Shown: positions 32,850 to 42,301 of the stretch, one piece after another
Layout of the letters: every line of letters begins with the position of its first letter
Numbering within the stretch: position 1 is the first letter of the stretch
Assembly: GCA_035651455.1 (NCBI GenBank)
Contig: DASRFR010000038.1
Location: 62,001-126,000, forward strand
Reading direction: 5' to 3'
DNA: 64,000 nt
Origin: DASRFR01 sp035651455
GTDB taxonomy: Bacteria; Acidobacteriota; Terriglobia; Terriglobales; Acidobacteriaceae
Position numbers and translations under genes: made by a program
The notes under the pieces: generated by a model
The model's database searches: none
The model's input: only the letters and a program-made list of their open reading frames with translations
Told to the model about the DNA's origin: nothing

Positions 32850-34174
32850 GATTAGCGCGCAAGCCGGCGCGGATCCTGGTTGTTGCGGCCATACTTTCCG
32901 CAATGGCCTCGGCCACGACGCTGACCGGCACCGTTAAAAATGGGACTACCGATAAGCCCGCGGCCAACGACGAGATTGTTCTCATCAAGCTGGGCGAAGG
33001 AATGGAAGAAGCGGCCCGCACGAAGGCCGATGCCAAGGGCAACTTCAGTTTTAGCCTGGATGATCAAGGGCCCCACCTGATCCGTGCGATTCACCAGGGT
33101 GTCACATACCACCGCATGGCGCCTCCTGGCACGACGTCAGTGGACATTGAGGTATATGACGTCGCCAAGAAGATTGAGAACCTGTCGGTGACCGCGGACG
33201 TAATGCGCGTGCAGGCAGAAAGCGGGCAATTGGAAGTGATCCGCCTGTTCGCCGTGAACAATGCCTCGAGCCCGCCGCGCACGCAAATGAACGACCGGAA
33301 TTTCGAGTTCTACCTGCCGGAGGGAGCGCAGATCGATCAATCGATGGCGAAGACGGCGAACGGGCAGCCGATCAACTCCGCGGCAGTTCCGCAATCGGAG
33401 AAGAACCGTTACGCTTTCGTCTTTCCACTGCGGCCGGGAGAGACCCAGTTCCAGGTTGCGTACCACTTGCCCTACTTGGGACAGGCGTCGCTCGATCCTA
33501 GGCTCTTGTATCCTGCGGAGCACTTTGTCGTCATGCTGCCGAAATCTATGCAGTTCACCCCGGGCCCCGGGACGGCGTTCCAGAACATGGAAGATCCGCA
33601 GCAGTCCGATTCCGTGGTGCGGGTGGCGACGCGCACTGAGGTAGGCCAGCCTTTGGCATTCAAGGTTTCAGGTACCGGGATTTTGCAGAGTGAACAGGAA
33701 GGAGCCTTGCAAGGCAGTGCTGGAGGTGGTGCGACCGCGCAGGGTCGTGACTCCCGTCCTGGAGGCGGTCTGGGGCCGCCGATCGATGCCCCCGATCCGC
33801 TCGAGAAATTTCGCTGGTACATTCTCGGGGGCTTTGCGCTGATCCTGGCTGCCGGGGCTTTTTTTGTCTTGAAGCGGCAGCAGTCGCCCGCGGCGGTCGC
33901 GGCAGGGGGAACGTCGCGATTGGAAATTCCAGTGCCGGACGGTCCTCGCAAAGCACGTGTCAACACGGAACGCGCTGTGCAAACGCCACCCGCGCACAAC
34001 AACCTGAGCACGAGATCCTCAATGCTGCTAGAGGCCTTGAAGGAAGAGCTCTTCCAGCTAGAGATTGAACATAAGCAGGGAAGCATCACCCAGCAGGAAT
34101 ACGAAAAAGCTAAGGCAGCTTTGGACGAAACCCTGCAACGAGCGCTGAGACGGGAAACGCAGAAGACGACCTAA
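32846..34174 (+). CDS. Membrane protein with carboxypeptidase-regulatory-like domain
   Basis: 442 residues from a TTG start with an AAAGGAG SD, overlapping the previous stop (TTGA). A signal peptide is followed by a beta-sandwich of the carboxypeptidase regulatory-like type (GTVKNGTTDKPAANDEIVLI, FSFSLDDQGPHLIRAIHQG) and a further beta-rich domain. A transmembrane helix (WYILGGFALILAAGAFFVL) is near residue 330, and a cytosolic helical tail ends with KQGSITQQEYEKAKAAL. It occurs with Ccm genes in Acidobacteria; the role is unknown. Confidence 0.7.
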   Translation: MRLARKPARILVVAAILSAMASATTLTGTVKNGTTDKPAANDEIVLIKLGEGMEEAARTKADAKGNFSFSLDDQGPHLIRAIHQGVTYHRMAPPGTTSVDIEVYDVAKKIENLSVTADVMRVQAESGQLEVIRLFAVNNASSPPRTQMNDRNFEFYLPEGAQIDQSMAKTANGQPINSAAVPQSEKNRYAFVFPLRPGETQFQVAYHLPYLGQASLDPRLLYPAEHFVVMLPKSMQFTPGPGTAFQNMEDPQQSDSVVRVATRTEVGQPLAFKVSGTGILQSEQEGALQGSAGGGATAQGRDSRPGGGLGPPIDAPDPLEKFRWYILGGFALILAAGAFFVLKRQQSPAAVAAGGTSRLEIPVPDGPRKARVNTERAVQTPPAHNNLSTRSSMLLEALKEELFQLEIEHKQGSITQQEYEKAKAALDETLQRALRRETQKTT

Positions 34175-34307
34175 CCCTGGCTCCGGCCGCGGCGACCCGG
34201 CGAGGCGGAACAGAATCCTTGCAAGCTCCACTCGGGGCGAACCGGTTTGCCGCGGTTGAATCCTTACCTTCGGCGTATCATCAATATGAGCGAGGAACAC
34301 TCAGATT

Positions 34308-35153
34308 ATGGGCAATGCCTTTAAGACCGCGCTGCTTCTGACGGTGATGACCCTGATGTTGTTGTGGATTGGCCAGAGATTTGGTGGCCAGCAGGGCATG
34401 TTCATGGCGTTGATCTTCGCCGGGATCATGAACTTCGTTTCATACTTTTTCTCCGACAAGATTGCTTTGGCGATGTACCGGGCGCAACCTGTCACCCGTG
34501 AACAATTGCCGCGCGTTTACAGCGTAGTGGAGCGGCTGACACAGAAGGTCGGCATTCCCATGCCGAAGATATACGTCATTCCTACCGATTCACCCAACGC
34601 GTTTGCCACAGGTCGTAACCCGTCGCACGCCTCGGTTGCGGTGACCCAGGGAATTCTTAACCTGCTAAGCGATGAAGAACTGGAAGGGGTACTGGCGCAC
34701 GAGTTAGGCCACGTTCGCAATCGCGACATCTTGATCAGCTCGATTGCAGCCACCCTGGCCGGGGCCGTCACATATCTCGCGCGCTTTGGTTTCTTTTTTG
34801 GCGGCATGGGCGATCGCGACGAACGCCGCGGTGGCGGAATGACTGGCCTGCTGATGCTGGTCGTGGCCCCAATCGCAGCCATGCTGATTCAGCTTGCAGT
34901 ATCGCGCTCACGGGAGTACGAAGCGGATGCTACGGGCGCACATTTCACCGGCAACCCCTACGCTCTTGCCAGCGCCTTATCGAAGTTGGAGGCATACTCG
35001 AAGCGCATCCCAATGGTGGCGACGCCTTCAACGGCGCACCTGTTCATCGTGCAGCCGCTGTTGGGAATGAACTTTGGCAGCCTGTTCTCGACGCATCCGC
35101 CGATCGCAAAGCGCATTGAGCGGCTGACGGGTCGACCGGCAGAGTTCTCGTAA
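34308..35153 (+). CDS. htpX: Protease HtpX homologue
   Basis: 281 residues. Membrane-embedded M48 metalloprotease: VLAHELGHVRNRD (HExxH) around residue 128, third ligand glutamate in SREYEADATGA near 205, four hydrophobic segments. It degrades misfolded membrane proteins under stress. The start at ATG 34308 fits the family N-terminus (MGNAFKTALLLTVMT). It stands alone between the ccm operon and the moxR gene. Confidence 0.92.
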   Translation: MGNAFKTALLLTVMTLMLLWIGQRFGGQQGMFMALIFAGIMNFVSYFFSDKIALAMYRAQPVTREQLPRVYSVVERLTQKVGIPMPKIYVIPTDSPNAFATGRNPSHASVAVTQGILNLLSDEELEGVLAHELGHVRNRDILISSIAATLAGAVTYLARFGFFFGGMGDRDERRGGGMTGLLMLVVAPIAAMLIQLAVSRSREYEADATGAHFTGNPYALASALSKLEAYSKRIPMVATPSTAHLFIVQPLLGMNFGSLFSTHPPIAKRIERLTGRPAEFS

Positions 35154-35356
35154 TCAGCCATTGGCACTCGGCATCCAATCACGATTACTGACCGCTCGTT
35201 TTGTTATAAAGTGAACGTTGTCGCTTCTCTGCCTCAACGTGTGATTCCTCTATCCGCTACGCCTCAGCTGAGAGCCGACGACAGGATTCCTCCGTGACCT
35301 CGGTAACCGGTACTCACGCCGACGCGCATCCACGGGCATAGTAGAATTCAGTTCGA

Positions 35357-36316
35357 ATGTCCCCCGAAGCTGTCATCGCCGCATCGGCTAGAGCAACGCA
35401 GTTGGAAAACACGCTGCGCAAAGTGATTCGCGGTAAAGATGACGTTCTCCGCCTCGCGCTGGTCTGCGTTTTCGCCCGTGGCCACCTGCTGATCGAAGGC
35501 GTGCCGGGTGTAGGCAAGACCACCCTCGGACAGGCCCTTGCCCGGGCGATTGACTGCAGCTTTCAGCGGGTACAGTTCACCAGCGACATGCTGCCGTCGG
35601 ACGTGCTGGGGATTTCCATCTATTCTGCGATCGAGCAGCAGTTCGAGTTCAAGCGGGGCCCGGTCTTTACTAACGTTCTGCTCGCCGATGAAATCAACCG
35701 CACGACCCCTAAGACGCAGTCAGCGCTGCTTGAGGCGATGAACGAGGGTCAGGTCACGGTAGATGCTCATTCGTATCCTCTGCCTCAGCCTTTTCTGGTC
35801 ATCGCAACACAAAATCCGGTGGAACATCACGGCACCTACCCTCTGCCGGAATCGCAGCTCGACCGCTTTCTAATGCGTGTGCACATGGGCTATCCGGATG
35901 GGGATGCTGAGCGCGAGATCCTGCGGTCTGAGGCGGGGGCAGCGCAACTGGAAAATTTACGCCCGGTGCTTACCGGGGCGGATGTCCTCGAGATGCAGCA
36001 TGCTATCGGAAAAGTGCACGTGGACGATTCGCTGGTGACCTATACCCTTGAAATCGTGCGTCGCACGCGCGAGTCGGAGCACCTGTCTCTGGGCGTCTCG
36101 CCGCGCGGATCCCAGATGCTTTACCGCGCTGCGCAGGCCATGGCGTTTCTGGACGGTCGCGGCTTCTGCACTCCGGAAGATTTTAAGCCGTTGGCTGTTC
36201 CGGTATTCGCTCATCGCGTGGTCGTGAACGCGCTGTACTCTTCAACTTTGAAGAAATCCGAACAGGCCGACCAGATTGTGCGCGAGATCGTAGACAGCGT
36301 GCGAGTGCCGGTCTAA
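35357..36316 (+). CDS. MoxR-family AAA+ ATPase
   Basis: 319 residues. Walker A GVPGVGKTTL (around 51-60), Walker B VLLADEINR, sensor region ATQNPVEHHGTYPLPESQLDRF and the C-terminal lid domain. MoxR proteins act as chaperones in assembling protein complexes, usually with DUF58/VWA partners, which are not adjacent here. Promoter region lies in 35154-35356. Confidence 0.9.
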   Translation: MSPEAVIAASARATQLENTLRKVIRGKDDVLRLALVCVFARGHLLIEGVPGVGKTTLGQALARAIDCSFQRVQFTSDMLPSDVLGISIYSAIEQQFEFKRGPVFTNVLLADEINRTTPKTQSALLEAMNEGQVTVDAHSYPLPQPFLVIATQNPVEHHGTYPLPESQLDRFLMRVHMGYPDGDAEREILRSEAGAAQLENLRPVLTGADVLEMQHAIGKVHVDDSLVTYTLEIVRRTRESEHLSLGVSPRGSQMLYRAAQAMAFLDGRGFCTPEDFKPLAVPVFAHRVVVNALYSSTLKKSEQADQIVREIVDSVRVPV

Positions 36317-36392
36317 GGGATTTCAAACCTGTAATACTCCATCTGCAGGTCGCTTCCGCATAACGTCGGCCCGTACTCGTATAATCTTGCGC

Positions 36393-36869
36393 ATGTCTCT
36401 GCTCCGCTATCTCATGCTCTTATCGCTTGTCACGTGGATTGGCGGCCTGATTTTCTTTTCCTTTGTGGTCGCCCCGTCCGCGTTTGCCGTGCTCCCGACG
36501 CGTCATATGGCAGGCACAGTGGTTGCGCGCTCACTGGGAGCGCTGCACTGGATGGGCATCGTTTCCGGCATCGTTTTTCTGATTTCTTCGACGCTCTACG
36601 CGCGCGTCAGCACCGGTTCTGTGCATCCTTTTACCGCTCGGCACTTTCTCATCGTGCTCATGCTGGTACTCACGTGCATTTCTCAGTTCGGTATCTCCCC
36701 GCGCATGCACGTACTGCGAACGTCGGTTGGAGAGATCGATAACGTCCCCGTGGATGCGCCCGCCCGCCTGCAGTTCAATTCGCTCCACGTCTGGTCGACG
36801 CGCCTGGAGGGCGGCGTATTTTTGCTGGGATTAGTGGCGCTGTATCTGACTGCTCAGCAATTAAGCTGA
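36393..36869 (+). CDS. DUF4149 family membrane protein
   Basis: 158 residues with four predicted membrane helices (RYLMLLSLVTWIGGLIFFSF; LHWMGIVSGIVFLI; FLIVLMLVLTCI; RLEGGVFLLGLVALYL). It resembles DUF4149/TMEM205-like proteins. Function unknown. Confidence 0.75.
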   Translation: MSLLRYLMLLSLVTWIGGLIFFSFVVAPSAFAVLPTRHMAGTVVARSLGALHWMGIVSGIVFLISSTLYARVSTGSVHPFTARHFLIVLMLVLTCISQFGISPRMHVLRTSVGEIDNVPVDAPARLQFNSLHVWSTRLEGGVFLLGLVALYLTAQQLS

Positions 36870-37018
36870 GGTGCTGACGAGATCAACTCGCGCGTTTTGG
36901 CCGGCCGTCATATTCGTTTATTCTCATTTATTCGTTTAAGGACGGATTTACCATCCATCGTGGCTTGATCCCGCAGGTGGACTGCCAAAGTCAGGAGCCG
37001 AAGCCAGAAGCTGTTCTT

Positions 37019-38104
37019 ATGAAAACCGGAATCATCGGCCTGCCGCAGGTAGGCAAGACATCTCTGTTTCGCATTCTCACCAAAGCGGATCTTTCGGAAC
37101 AGGCTTACGCGAATCCGCGCGAGGCGCACATCGGCGTGGCTAAAGTTCCCGACGACCGCCTCGACCGCCTGGCCTCGCTCTATAACCCGAAGAAACTCAC
37201 GCACGCTTCGGTCGAGTACGTGGACGTGGGCGCGATTGGCCAGGAAGCGCTCAAGGAAAGCGCCTATATCGGGCACCTGCGGAATGTGGATGCCCTGATT
37301 CACGTGCTGCGAGCTTTCGAGGACCCAGCTATTCCGCACGTCGGGGACCTCGATCCCTTGCGTGACGTCAAGAACGTGGATTTCGATTTGATGGTGAGCG
37401 ATCTTGGCCAGATCGAGAAGAGGCTGGAGCGGCTGGAAAAAGACTTGAAGAAGATGCGTTCTCCAGAACTCGAGAAGGAGAATGAACTCCTGATTCGCGC
37501 GAAAGCTCACCTGGAATCGGAACGTCCGCTGCGCGAACTGGAAATGGCCGCCGAGGACAAGAAACGCATTCGCGGCTTCATGTTTCTGAGCGAAAAGCCG
37601 ATGCTGTATGTGCTGAATATCAGCGAGAACCCGGAACTCGGCAAACAACTGGATATGGCGGTAGAAAAATACAAACTGAACGAGGTGGCTGCGCGCCCGA
37701 ACGCCGGGGCGACAGCGATTTGCGGCAAAGTGGAGGCCGAGCTTTCGGAAATGAGCGATGAAGATGCCGCCGAGTTTCTGTCCAGCTACGGCCTGACGGA
37801 CAGCGGGCTCACCCGGCTGATTCGCAAATCCTACGCGCTGCTTGGCCTGATTTCGTTCTTCACGGCAGGAGAAGATGAGTGCCGCGCCTGGACTGTTCCC
37901 GTCAATAGCCGCGCCGTGGACGCAGCGGGAGCAATTCACTCGGACTTGTCAAAACACTTCATCCGTGCGGAGACGATTCGCTGGGACCAATTGCTGGAAG
38001 CCGGCTCCGAAGCGAACGCCCGCGCCAAAGGAACCCTTCGCCTGGAAGGGAAAGACTACATTGTGCAAGATGGCGACGTGATGCATATACGGCATTCGGG
38101 CTAG
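37019..38104 (+). CDS. ychF: YchF-like GTP/ATP-binding protein
   Basis: 361 residues. The G-domain has GLPQVGKTSLF (Walker A), DDRLDRL, VEYVDVGAIG (switch II region), YVLNISENPELG (nucleotide-specificity element) and the C-terminal DUF933-like region with FFTAGEDECRAWTV and VQDGDVMHIRHSG. A helical insertion (about residues 130-170) is a coiled coil. YchF proteins bind ribosomes and hydrolyse ATP; the start is the ATG at 37019. The antisense frame is a shadow. Confidence 0.85.
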   Translation: MKTGIIGLPQVGKTSLFRILTKADLSEQAYANPREAHIGVAKVPDDRLDRLASLYNPKKLTHASVEYVDVGAIGQEALKESAYIGHLRNVDALIHVLRAFEDPAIPHVGDLDPLRDVKNVDFDLMVSDLGQIEKRLERLEKDLKKMRSPELEKENELLIRAKAHLESERPLRELEMAAEDKKRIRGFMFLSEKPMLYVLNISENPELGKQLDMAVEKYKLNEVAARPNAGATAICGKVEAELSEMSDEDAAEFLSSYGLTDSGLTRLIRKSYALLGLISFFTAGEDECRAWTVPVNSRAVDAAGAIHSDLSKHFIRAETIRWDQLLEAGSEANARAKGTLRLEGKDYIVQDGDVMHIRHSG

Positions 38105-38126
38105 CTGCTATTCTCTTCACTGCTCA

Positions 38127-38858
38127 ATGAACCCGATACTCAACAGCCTTGTGTTGGGATTGACCGCAGCCGCCGCGAACGTCTTTGGCGGGGCGATTAT
38201 TGTTCAGCGCAACTGGGAGCGGCGCTATCTCAAGTACTTTGTGGCTTTGGGCGCGGGATTCATGCTGGCGACATCCATCGTGGAGATGGTGCCCGAGAGC
38301 CTTGCCCTTCGCGGAAAGAGCGCAGCTTTTCTCGTTCTGCTTGGCTACCTAATCGTTCATTTTTTTGAGCACACCGTCACGCCTCACTTCCACTTCGGAG
38401 AAGAAACCCACCACGACGAATTCGTTCACCCGCACAAAGGCTTCTCAGTCCTTGTGGGGCTGCTCATTCACACTTTTTTCGACGGAATTGCCATCGCCTC
38501 GGGCTTCTTAGTGTCTAACTGGCTGGGGTGGATCATCTTCATCGCGATTTTTCTGCACAAAATTCCCGAGGGATTTACGGTCAGCTCAGTAATGTTAGCC
38601 AGTGGGCGCAGCGGCGGGTTTGCCTGGGGAGCATCGGTTCTGTTGGGAGCCGCCACCGTGGCGGGCGTCCTGACAATGGGAGTTTTTCGCCACGAGGTTG
38701 CGGCGGGCCTTCCGCTGGCGGCGGGGGTCACGATCTACGTGGCGGCCTCCGACCTTATTCCCGAAGTGAATAAAGAGCCCGGCGTGAAAATGGCGGTTCT
38801 AGTGTTTATCGGAGTGGGATTTCTTTTCCTGCTGGATCATTTCTTCCATCTCCACTGA
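38127..38858 (+). CDS. ZIP-family divalent metal transporter
   Basis: 243 residues, eight hydrophobic segments. Metal-binding residues: HFFEHTVTPHFHF and HHDEF in the loop, HTFFDGIAIASG in helix IV and HKIPEGF in helix V, the conserved HxxxE signature. It imports or exports zinc or iron across the inner membrane. It begins 22 bp after ychF, so the two may be co-transcribed. Confidence 0.88.
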   Translation: MNPILNSLVLGLTAAAANVFGGAIIVQRNWERRYLKYFVALGAGFMLATSIVEMVPESLALRGKSAAFLVLLGYLIVHFFEHTVTPHFHFGEETHHDEFVHPHKGFSVLVGLLIHTFFDGIAIASGFLVSNWLGWIIFIAIFLHKIPEGFTVSSVMLASGRSGGFAWGASVLLGAATVAGVLTMGVFRHEVAAGLPLAAGVTIYVAASDLIPEVNKEPGVKMAVLVFIGVGFLFLLDHFFHLH

Positions 38859-38881
38859 TCCCGCGGTCCATTCACACAATC

Positions 38882-38913
38882 TGAAAAAGAGAGCGGACAA
38901 GAGTGCCCGCTCT
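38882..38913 (-). terminator. Rho-independent terminator of the VWFA gene
   Basis: On the minus strand, AGAGCGG/CCGCTCT form a stem (38890-38896, 38907-38913) followed by a run of T's (complement of the AAAAA at 38884-38888). It follows the VWFA stop at 38927. Confidence 0.6.
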
Positions 38914-38926
38914 ACACCGTGCGAAA

Positions 38927-40135
38927 CTACTCCACCTGGTGTTTCGCGGTGTACCCTTCGCGGGCGACGATTTCGTACTTCACGTCCTTCCCTTTCTGGT
39001 TCTTGATCTTCAGTGGGCCGCCGTCCGGAGCCACGACTTCCACCTTCAGTTTGCGGTAGGTCCCATCCAGCTTCGTGTTCGTGGGGTGATAGGTGATGGA
39101 ATACTGGTTACGAATGTCGGCGGCAATGTCGTGAAAGATCTCCGGCAACTCGCCTTCGAATCGAGGGAAGTAGGCGCGACCACCGGTCAAGCGGGCAAAC
39201 GTGCTCATCTCATTGTCGGCCTGCAGGTAATCAATGTTTGAAACTGGTGCCACGCCGTGCGGCATGGTGCTTCCATGAGCGTCCATGTACTCGCGTTCGG
39301 CGCGCCCGATGCTCACCGGATAGATGGTCACATCTTTCGTGCTGCGGACCTTCTTAAGAATCTGGTCGAGATTCAGCTTGCTGAAGGTATCGACGCCGGT
39401 GGATACCAGGATGATGTACTTGCGGCCCTCTATGCGGTCCAGCCGGTCAAGAGTGTCATAAAGTGCGTCGAACAGGTTCGTTTCGGCAAAGCCCGGAATG
39501 CGCAACGTGTTCAGCGCGCCGAAAATAGCGCGCTTGTCCTGGGTGAAATCGAGCAGGATGTGCGGCCGCATGTCGTAGTAGGTGACAGCCACCCAGTCAT
39601 CCTTCTGCAAGCTGTTGGCGAAGTTGTAAGACGCATTCAGGGCGTCGTACATGAAGTAGTAATTCGTGGAAGCGAACTCGAGCAGAAGAACCGCTGTAAT
39701 GGGTGCCTGTGTCTGGTTGAAGGTGGCGATCTGCTGGGGTACCCCGTCTTCGAAAACCTTGAAATTGTCTTTGTGAAGTCCAGGCACGAACTGGCCATCC
39801 TTGGTCACGACAGCGACGTCCAGATTCACGAGAGGGACATCGACCCGAATCGAGTAGTCCGGCATGCCTTCGATTTTCTTGGGCTTCTCTGGAGGTGGCG
39901 GCGGAGGCTCTTCTTTCTTCTTCGGCACGGCGTAGGGCCCGACATCTCCCGTGGGTCCCCCTGCCGCTGGAGGGGGTGTCTGGGCATTCGGGTTCTGCTG
40001 GGGATTCGCCGGCTGCTGGGATTGATCCTGCGCGGAAATCAATCCCATGATTCCGAACAGAATGAGGGGGATGAGGAGCAGCTTCGCCGCATAAGGCATT
40101 TGCCCTAACTTGCTGGCAAATCTAGGGAAAAACAT
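38927..40135 (-). CDS. VWFA-related acidobacterial protein
   Basis: 402 residues. N-terminal membrane segment (LLLIPLILFGIMGLISAQ), proline-rich linker, then a VWFA-like domain beginning DVAVVTKDGQFVPGLHKDNFKVFEDGVPQ, with VLLLEFAST in place of the canonical DxSxS and STGVDTFSKLNLDQIL. This is the TIGR03436-type protein found in dozens of copies in Acidobacteria. It is probably exported and involved in protein interactions; the exact role is unknown. A terminator follows. Confidence 0.85.
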   Translation of the reverse strand: MFFPRFASKLGQMPYAAKLLLIPLILFGIMGLISAQDQSQQPANPQQNPNAQTPPPAAGGPTGDVGPYAVPKKKEEPPPPPPEKPKKIEGMPDYSIRVDVPLVNLDVAVVTKDGQFVPGLHKDNFKVFEDGVPQQIATFNQTQAPITAVLLLEFASTNYYFMYDALNASYNFANSLQKDDWVAVTYYDMRPHILLDFTQDKRAIFGALNTLRIPGFAETNLFDALYDTLDRLDRIEGRKYIILVSTGVDTFSKLNLDQILKKVRSTKDVTIYPVSIGRAEREYMDAHGSTMPHGVAPVSNIDYLQADNEMSTFARLTGGRAYFPRFEGELPEIFHDIAADIRNQYSITYHPTNTKLDGTYRKLKVEVVAPDGGPLKIKNQKGKDVKYEIVAREGYTAKHQVE

Positions 40136-40299
40136 GTAGGTCCTCGTGGAAAACCCTGTACTGGCTGGAAGTCTCTTTGCTAGTATAGATGCACAAACTT
40201 CGTGTTTGGGACATTTTGCTGGCTAGTTTCATTCCCTCCTAGCAAAAGAATTCAAACAATGCGCGAAGTCTAACTGAAGACTAGAAGTCAGGGCCGAAT

Positions 40300-42120
40300 A
40301 TGACTGGCCTCCGGGGCAAATTCATGTGGAAGGTACTCTCACTGGCCGCCCTGTGCTGTCTGTTGTCTCCCCTAGCAGTCACAGCTCAGACTCCCACCAA
40401 AGCACCCGAAACCATCGCGGTTAGCCAGATCCACGCGGGAATGCGTGGGGTCGCCTACACCGTATTTGAGGGCACCAAGCCTGAGCCCATGGAAGTGGAA
40501 GTCCTGGGAGTAATGAAGAACGTCAATGGCCCCAAAGGCGACGTGATCCTGGTTCGGTTGCATGGGACGAAGGCGGAGTACACGGGAGTAGTCGCCGGCA
40601 TGAGCGGCAGCCCGGTTTACCTGGACGGCAAGCTGGCGGGCGCCCTCGCGTTTCGTATCGGGGAATTCTCGAAGGAGCCCATCGCGGGAGTGACCCCGAT
40701 CGGCGAGATGCTGGAGATCAGCGCGCTGGACCGTACTCCCGGTGAATCTGCGCCGGTTGAGGCCAAAGCCGCTACCGGATCTACGAAGACGTCAGGTCCG
40801 GGTACTCCGGCCAGCCTTTCGAATTCCAGCCAAGGCTTTACGAACTATCTCCGCCCGATCGACACGCCACTGGTATTCAATGGATTTTCGGAAGAGACGA
40901 TGCGCCGGTACGCGCCGCAGTTTGCAGCGGCGGGCATTGTGCCTGTCATGGGCGTCGGGTCGCACAGCGACGCGAAACAGCCCGAGCCCTTGGAACCCGG
41001 TTCCGCGGTCAGCGCCGTGCTGGTGAGCGGGGACATGGATATCGCTGCAACCTGCACAGTTACGTACGTTGATCCGCAGCGCCTTCTCGCTTGTGGGCAT
41101 CCGTTACTGCAGTTCGGATCAGTCGATATCCCGATGACGAAGGCGCAGGTGCTAGCGACACTTCCTTCGCCGATGAACGCCTTCAAAATTGTGAACACGA
41201 CCGAACCTGCCGGCGCCTTCGTTCAAGATCGTCACACCGGCATTCTGGGCGAGTTCAACAAAAAGCCGGACATGATTCCGGTGACCCTGACCATCCGGTC
41301 CGGCTCAGGCACTAAGGAATTCCATTACGAAGTTCTGAACAACGCGAAGCTGAGCCCGGTAGCCATGATGGCGACGGTGTTCAACGCGCTGCACGGAGTG
41401 AATGAGTACGGCGAGGAAATTACGTACCGGATGAATGGCAGTATCAGCGTGCAGGGCTATCCTGACGTTCAATTGCAGAACATGTTCGCTCCCGCCGACA
41501 GCGGCCAGCCGGCCGCAGCACTCGCCGCCGCCTCGCTGGGGGACCGCTTTGGACGCATTTATGACAATCCGTACGATGTTCCGGATGTCGAGGGTGTGAA
41601 GCTGGATTTCGACCTGGTAAAAGAACGCCGGTGGGCTCGACTGGAGAGCGCCCGCACGGACGTCTCCGACGCCAGGCCGGGGGATGACATTATTGTCGAA
41701 GCCGTGCTTCGGCCCTATCGTGGCGAGCGCATGGTGCAGCAGATACCGATTCACATTCCCACGTCCGCCTCCCGCGGGCCGCTGCGAATTCTGGTCAGCG
41801 ACGGCGAGACCCTCGATCACATGCGGCGCTCCGCGCCGATGCTGGGCCGCAAACTGGGCCTGGGCCCAACCATCGCGCTGCTGAACAAAGAGCACGCCAA
41901 TAACCGCGTGTATGTGTCTTTGCTCGAGGCTGATCCTGAGGCGATGGTAGCCGACAAGGTAATGCCAACCCTACCGCTGTCGGTCATGAACGTGATGGAT
42001 GGTATGCGGGGCACGCAGGAAATGGTGGTGTTAGGCGAGTCGTCGGTGAACGAGGCCGCCACCCAGCCGCTCGATTATGCGGTGGCGGGCGGACAGATCC
42101 TCACCATTAGCGTGAAATAA
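40300..42120 (+). CDS. SpoIVB-type S55 peptidase domain protein
   Basis: 606 residues. Signal peptide (VLSLAALCCLLSPLAVTAQ) followed by a SpoIVB S55 region: IHAGMRGVAYTVFEGTKPEPMEVEVLG, the catalytic serine in VAGMSGSPVYLDGKLAGAL (about residue 100), and a histidine in CGHPLLQFGSVDIPM (about 265). In Bacillus, SpoIVB cleaves SpoIVFA; Acidobacteria carry large secreted relatives of unknown role. The C-terminal half (residues 400-606) is beta-rich. Start at 40300 or 40324. Confidence 0.8.
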   Translation: MTGLRGKFMWKVLSLAALCCLLSPLAVTAQTPTKAPETIAVSQIHAGMRGVAYTVFEGTKPEPMEVEVLGVMKNVNGPKGDVILVRLHGTKAEYTGVVAGMSGSPVYLDGKLAGALAFRIGEFSKEPIAGVTPIGEMLEISALDRTPGESAPVEAKAATGSTKTSGPGTPASLSNSSQGFTNYLRPIDTPLVFNGFSEETMRRYAPQFAAAGIVPVMGVGSHSDAKQPEPLEPGSAVSAVLVSGDMDIAATCTVTYVDPQRLLACGHPLLQFGSVDIPMTKAQVLATLPSPMNAFKIVNTTEPAGAFVQDRHTGILGEFNKKPDMIPVTLTIRSGSGTKEFHYEVLNNAKLSPVAMMATVFNALHGVNEYGEEITYRMNGSISVQGYPDVQLQNMFAPADSGQPAAALAAASLGDRFGRIYDNPYDVPDVEGVKLDFDLVKERRWARLESARTDVSDARPGDDIIVEAVLRPYRGERMVQQIPIHIPTSASRGPLRILVSDGETLDHMRRSAPMLGRKLGLGPTIALLNKEHANNRVYVSLLEADPEAMVADKVMPTLPLSVMNVMDGMRGTQEMVVLGESSVNEAATQPLDYAVAGGQILTISVK

Positions 42121-42301
42121 TCGAGATCGATTGCAAAATCTTGAGGCGAGTCACACACTCCATCCACGTTAGGTGGATGGCGCTCCTCCCTTCAGAGCTT
42201 TTCTTCTCGTGAGTTGGGTCTCGCGAAAATCAATCTGGAAGGCTTTGAAGTGTCGCGATGGCCGCGAGCTTGTGTGTGCTTTGAAAAGAGGTAATTCGAA
42301 A

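Noticed and set aside
36908..37939. 343-codon minus frame
   Set aside because: It is antisense to the YchF-like gene, with no recognisable protein features.
39257..40108. 283-codon + frame
   Set aside because: It is antisense to the VWFA-related gene, which has a signal segment and domain motifs.
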